A stretch of 8,496 nucleotides of DNA from Acidiferrobacteraceae bacterium (GTDB lineage: Bacteria; Pseudomonadota; Gammaproteobacteria; Arenicellales; UBA868): contig PCBE01000026.1 of the NCBI GenBank assembly GCA_002731295.1, forward strand, positions 1 through 8,496, in the 5' to 3' direction. Below the pieces are notes generated by a model. The model made no database searches. It was given only the letters and a program-made list of their open reading frames with translations, and was not told the origin of the DNA. Shown one piece after another: positions 6,702 through 8,496 of this stretch. Within the stretch, counting starts at the first letter, position 1. The number at the start of each line of letters is the position of its first letter. Made by a program: the position numbers and the translations under genes.

Positions 6702-6886
6702 TGCTGGCCAATCCCGTCTCATTTCAATGGGCGACACACTGCACCAACCGACAGACATGAATAGGCAAAAGCCCATACCAAATATTACCCTGTTTAGTGA
6801 TCAAACTATTCAGTATGCCAACAGGCTGTGATCGGTATCTGGATTGCGCAGCGTGCTCAAAATAATCAGTGCCCCGATTGAGTGTC

Positions 6887-6895
6887 TGATAAAAT
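6887..6895 (+). promoter_or_regulatory. candidate metK promoter (extended -10)
   Basis: TGATAAAAT is a TGn extended -10 with TAAAAT (5 of 6 matches). It would start transcription near 6902, about 40 bases before the metK ATG. No good -35 lies at the expected distance, which the extended -10 could compensate. Confidence 0.45.
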
Positions 6896-6930
6896 TCTTT
6901 CCCAGTATCGTCTTAGCCTAATAAATTCCT

Positions 6931-6937
6931 AAGGAGG
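6931..6937 (+). promoter_or_regulatory. strong ribosome binding site of metK
   Basis: AAGGAGG, a full match to the core Shine-Dalgarno, ends 4 bases before the ATG at 6942. It fixes the start and predicts high translation of metK. Confidence 0.85.
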
Positions 6938-6941
6938 CCCA

Positions 6942-8111
6942 ATGCCGCGTCGTTTTCTTTTCACCTCTGAGTCAGTTTCAGAAGGCCATCCCGACAAAAT
7001 GGCTGATCAGATCTCTGATGCCATTCTCGATGCCTTGCTTGAACAAGATCCGAACTCACGCGTGGGCTGCGAAACACTCGTCAATACCGGACTCGCTATG
7101 GTGTCCGGCGAGATCACGACCACTGCCCAGATCGATACCATCGACGTAGTACGCGATACGATTAAACAGATCGGATATTGCTCATCTGATATGGGCTACG
7201 ATTACAGTAGTTGCTCCGTCGTTGTTGCGCTGGACAAACAATCACCAGATATCGCACAAGGTGTCAACGAAGGTGAGGGTGTAGACCTTGAACAGGGTGC
7301 AGGTGATCAGGGCCTGATGTTCGGCTTCGCCTGTAAGGAGACCGACGTCTTGATGCCCTTTCCCATCACCTATGCTCACCGCTTGGTCAAACAGCAAGCT
7401 GACGTACGCAGGGCCGGCACCTTGCCATGGCTGTGCCCGGATGCCAAAAGCCAGGTATCTGTACGCTACGAAGACGGCAAACCGGTCAATGTCGAGACCG
7501 TGGTTCTATCCACCCAACACCTCGATGACGTTGATCATCAAACGATCAGTGAAGCTGTGATTGAAGAAATCATCAAGCCCATTCTGCCGGAAAATATGAT
7601 CACAGCCGACACACAGTTTCTTGTGAATCCGACTGGCCGATTTGTGGTCGGTGGCCCGCATGGAGACTGCGGATTGACTGGCCGAAAGATTATTGTCGAT
7701 ACATACGGTGGGTCCGCTCATCATGGTGGTGGCGCATTTTCCGGCAAAGACCCCTCCAAAGTCGATCGATCAGCAGCCTACGCTATCCGCTACGTGGCCA
7801 AAAACATTGTGGCTGCGGGCCTTGCCGACCAATGCGAGGTACAGGTTGCGTATGCCATTGGGGTCGCTCAACCGGTTTCCTTACTCGTCAATACCGCGGG
7901 CACCTCCAAAATTCCTGAAGAGGAGATTGAACGCCTCGTACGGGAACATTTCGACCTGCGACCCAAAGCTATTATCCAGATGCTGGACCTACTGCGCCCG
8001 ATATACAAAAACACAGCAGCTTATGGTCATTTTGGACGCAACGAGGCGGACGGATTTCCCTGGGAACGAACTGACAAGGCTGCCGCGTTGCGGGATGCAG
8101 TCGGACTGTAG
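6942..8111 (+). CDS. metK: S-adenosylmethionine synthetase (methionine adenosyltransferase)
   Basis: Makes SAM from methionine and ATP, releasing phosphate and pyrophosphate; a cytoplasmic tetramer in this family. The 389 residues match the usual bacterial length. Seen: the N-terminal [13 protein letters not shown] with His16 and Asp18 of the active site; [10 protein letters not shown] at 119-128; [20 protein letters not shown] at 230-249 with catalytic-type Asp242, Arg248 and Lys249; GGGAFSGKD (262-270) with Lys269; and KVDRSAAYA after it with Lys273 and Asp275. The C-terminus ends in the usual HFGR...FPWE...DKA...LRDAVGL. One residue is uncommon for bacterial MetK: His260 stands where E. 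coli has Arg256 (ARHGGG read here as AHHGGG); other families also vary there, so activity is not in doubt. The gene precedes the SAH riboswitch and ahcY, a common methyl-cycle cluster in proteobacteria, though the candidate ahcY promoter suggests separate control. Confidence 0.98.
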   Translation: MPRRFLFTSESVSEGHPDKMADQISDAILDALLEQDPNSRVGCETLVNTGLAMVSGEITTTAQIDTIDVVRDTIKQIGYCSSDMGYDYSSCSVVVALDKQSPDIAQGVNEGEGVDLEQGAGDQGLMFGFACKETDVLMPFPITYAHRLVKQQADVRRAGTLPWLCPDAKSQVSVRYEDGKPVNVETVVLSTQHLDDVDHQTISEAVIEEIIKPILPENMITADTQFLVNPTGRFVVGGPHGDCGLTGRKIIVDTYGGSAHHGGGAFSGKDPSKVDRSAAYAIRYVAKNIVAAGLADQCEVQVAYAIGVAQPVSLLVNTAGTSKIPEEEIERLVREHFDLRPKAIIQMLDLLRPIYKNTAAYGHFGRNEADGFPWERTDKAAALRDAVGL

Positions 8112-8172
8112 TTCAGCTCTGGCTGACTGCTGCATTTGCGGTACCGTTAGCAGACTGTGTACACCGAATGGA

Positions 8173-8178
8173 TATAAT
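8173..8178 (+). promoter_or_regulatory. candidate -10 box for the SAH riboswitch-ahcY transcript
   Basis: A perfect TATAAT lies 46 bases before the riboswitch P1 helix, predicting a start near 8185. No convincing -35 is seen 16-18 bases upstream, so strength and usage are uncertain. The site would let ahcY be transcribed apart from metK. The metK-ahcY gap between 8112 and here shows only weak inverted repeats (CTGCT/AGCAG around CGGTACCG). Confidence 0.45.
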
Positions 8179-8223
8179 CTAAAGTACATCCGTACCCAAT
8201 TTATTGGTAGTCCTATGACGCTG

Positions 8224-8298
8224 CCGAGAAGCGCTGCAACGGGCACTCGCCCGCCAGGCTCGGATTCACAGTCGTCATTTTCGATTCAACGGCGCTTT
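8224..8298 (+). promoter_or_regulatory. SAH riboswitch of ahcY
   Basis: This matches the S-adenosylhomocysteine riboswitch class that controls ahcY in many beta- and gammaproteobacteria. P1 is CCGAG (8224-8228) with CTCGG (8259-8263). The conserved core AAGCGCTGCAAC (8229-8240) follows, then a hairpin CGGGC-ACTC-GCCCG (8240-8253), then CCAGG before the closing P1 strand. The pseudoknot P4 is AAGCGC (8229-8234) with GCGCTT (8292-8297), reached through a TTCAACG segment also typical of the class. About 24 bases between P1 and that segment are variable. The class is generally an ON switch: SAH binding stabilises P1/P4 and raises AhcY synthesis. The ahcY Shine-Dalgarno GGAG (8307-8310) lies 9 bases past the pseudoknot. 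Confidence 0.93.
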
Positions 8299-8317
8299 CT
8301 AAGACTGGAGCGTAACC

Positions 8318-8496
8318 ATGAGTACTGCTGTTAAACCTGAATTTTCTGATTTCCAGGTCGCCGACCTATCGCTGGCAGGCTGGGGCCGAAAAGAAATATC
8401 TATTGCCGAAACCGAAATGCCCGGGCTGATGGCGATGCGGGACAAGTATGCGGACCAATCTCCGCTACAAGGCGCTCGTATTGCCGGCAGTCTGCA
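8318..8496 (+). CDS. ahcY: S-adenosylhomocysteine hydrolase, 5' part (runs off the window)
   Basis: The first 59 codons of adenosylhomocysteinase, the NAD-dependent enzyme that reversibly splits SAH into adenosine and homocysteine, removing the product inhibitor of methyltransferases. Seen: [28 protein letters not shown], the characteristic N-terminal block of AhcY, followed by the GARIAGSL motif that leads into the substrate domain. The catalytic residues and NAD domain lie beyond the window. The start ATG has GGAG 7 bases upstream. It is the target of the SAH riboswitch and follows metK, so making and clearing of the methyl donor are neighbours here. A metF gene commonly follows in related genomes but is not visible. 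Confidence 0.96.
   Translation, partial: MSTAVKPEFSDFQVADLSLAGWGRKEISIAETEMPGLMAMRDKYADQSPLQGARIAGSL

Larger units (their letters stand above)
6702..6941 (+). promoter_or_regulatory. ileS-metK intergenic region
   Basis: This 240-base gap holds no open gene. I see no intrinsic terminator with a U-run after ileS. There are only weak inverted repeats: ATGGGC/GCCCAT (6727-6732/6771-6776) and CCTGTT/AACAGG (6789-6794/6820-6825), plus a repeated GTGATC within the second half. No SAM-I, SAM-II, SAM-IV or SAM/SAH riboswitch signature and no MetJ-type AGACGTCT boxes were found by eye. The end of the region carries the metK promoter candidate and ribosome binding site listed separately. Confidence 0.5.

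Noticed and set aside
6702..6941. SAM riboswitch before metK
   Set aside because: No conserved core of any SAM riboswitch class was recognised; a covariance search of this region would settle it.
7693..8334. A 213-codon + strand open frame overlapping the metK 3' end and the SAH riboswitch
   Set aside because: It is out of frame with metK over most of its length, encodes no recognisable protein and passes through the riboswitch; it is a shadow frame.

Overview
The window looks like a chromosomal segment of a moderately GC-rich proteobacterium, probably a gammaproteobacterium. The best lineage pointers are the metK - SAH riboswitch - ahcY arrangement and the AhcY N-terminus; this is inference from protein style and gene order, not a phylogeny. 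It holds five complete protein genes, two genes cut by the window edges, and two strongly supported RNA switches.

Left part (1-3040): the 3' end of an unidentified + strand gene meets tail-to-tail a membrane-anchored endonuclease/exonuclease/phosphatase-family hydrolase (- strand). A divergent histone-deacetylase-family amidohydrolase (+) then meets tail-to-tail an AEC-family (auxin efflux carrier-like) permease (-). Both convergent pairs overlap at their 3' ends, by 4 and 21 bases. I see no shared pathway among these genes.

Middle (3041-6701): a gene-free stretch of about 500 bases separates the permease from a large isoleucyl-tRNA synthetase. Its last ~270 bases form a T-box riboswitch. 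It has a short Stem I with an AUC (Ile) specifier, a perfect Stem III hairpin and the canonical GGGTGGTACCGCG T-box. An antisequestrator helix is mutually exclusive with a GC-rich hairpin next to the ileS start. No U-tract follows that hairpin, so the switch looks translational, as in actinobacterial ileS leaders. The synthetase is of the long IleRS2 (eukaryote-like) type, and its class I HIGH signature reads GIHH, the swapped form known from mupirocin hyper-resistant IleRS2 enzymes. A T-box-controlled, swapped-motif IleRS2 beside methyl-cycle genes in a proteobacterial-looking genome is the most interesting content here and suggests transfer of the gene together with its leader.

Right part (6702-8496): metK (S-adenosylmethionine synthetase) has a strong ribosome binding site and an extended -10 promoter candidate. 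A clear SAH riboswitch follows, then the start of ahcY (S-adenosylhomocysteine hydrolase). MetK makes SAM, methyltransferases turn it into SAH, and AhcY removes SAH; the riboswitch is expected to raise ahcY expression when SAH accumulates. The window thus has one leader that senses tRNA-Ile charging and one that senses SAH, about 5 kb apart on the same strand.
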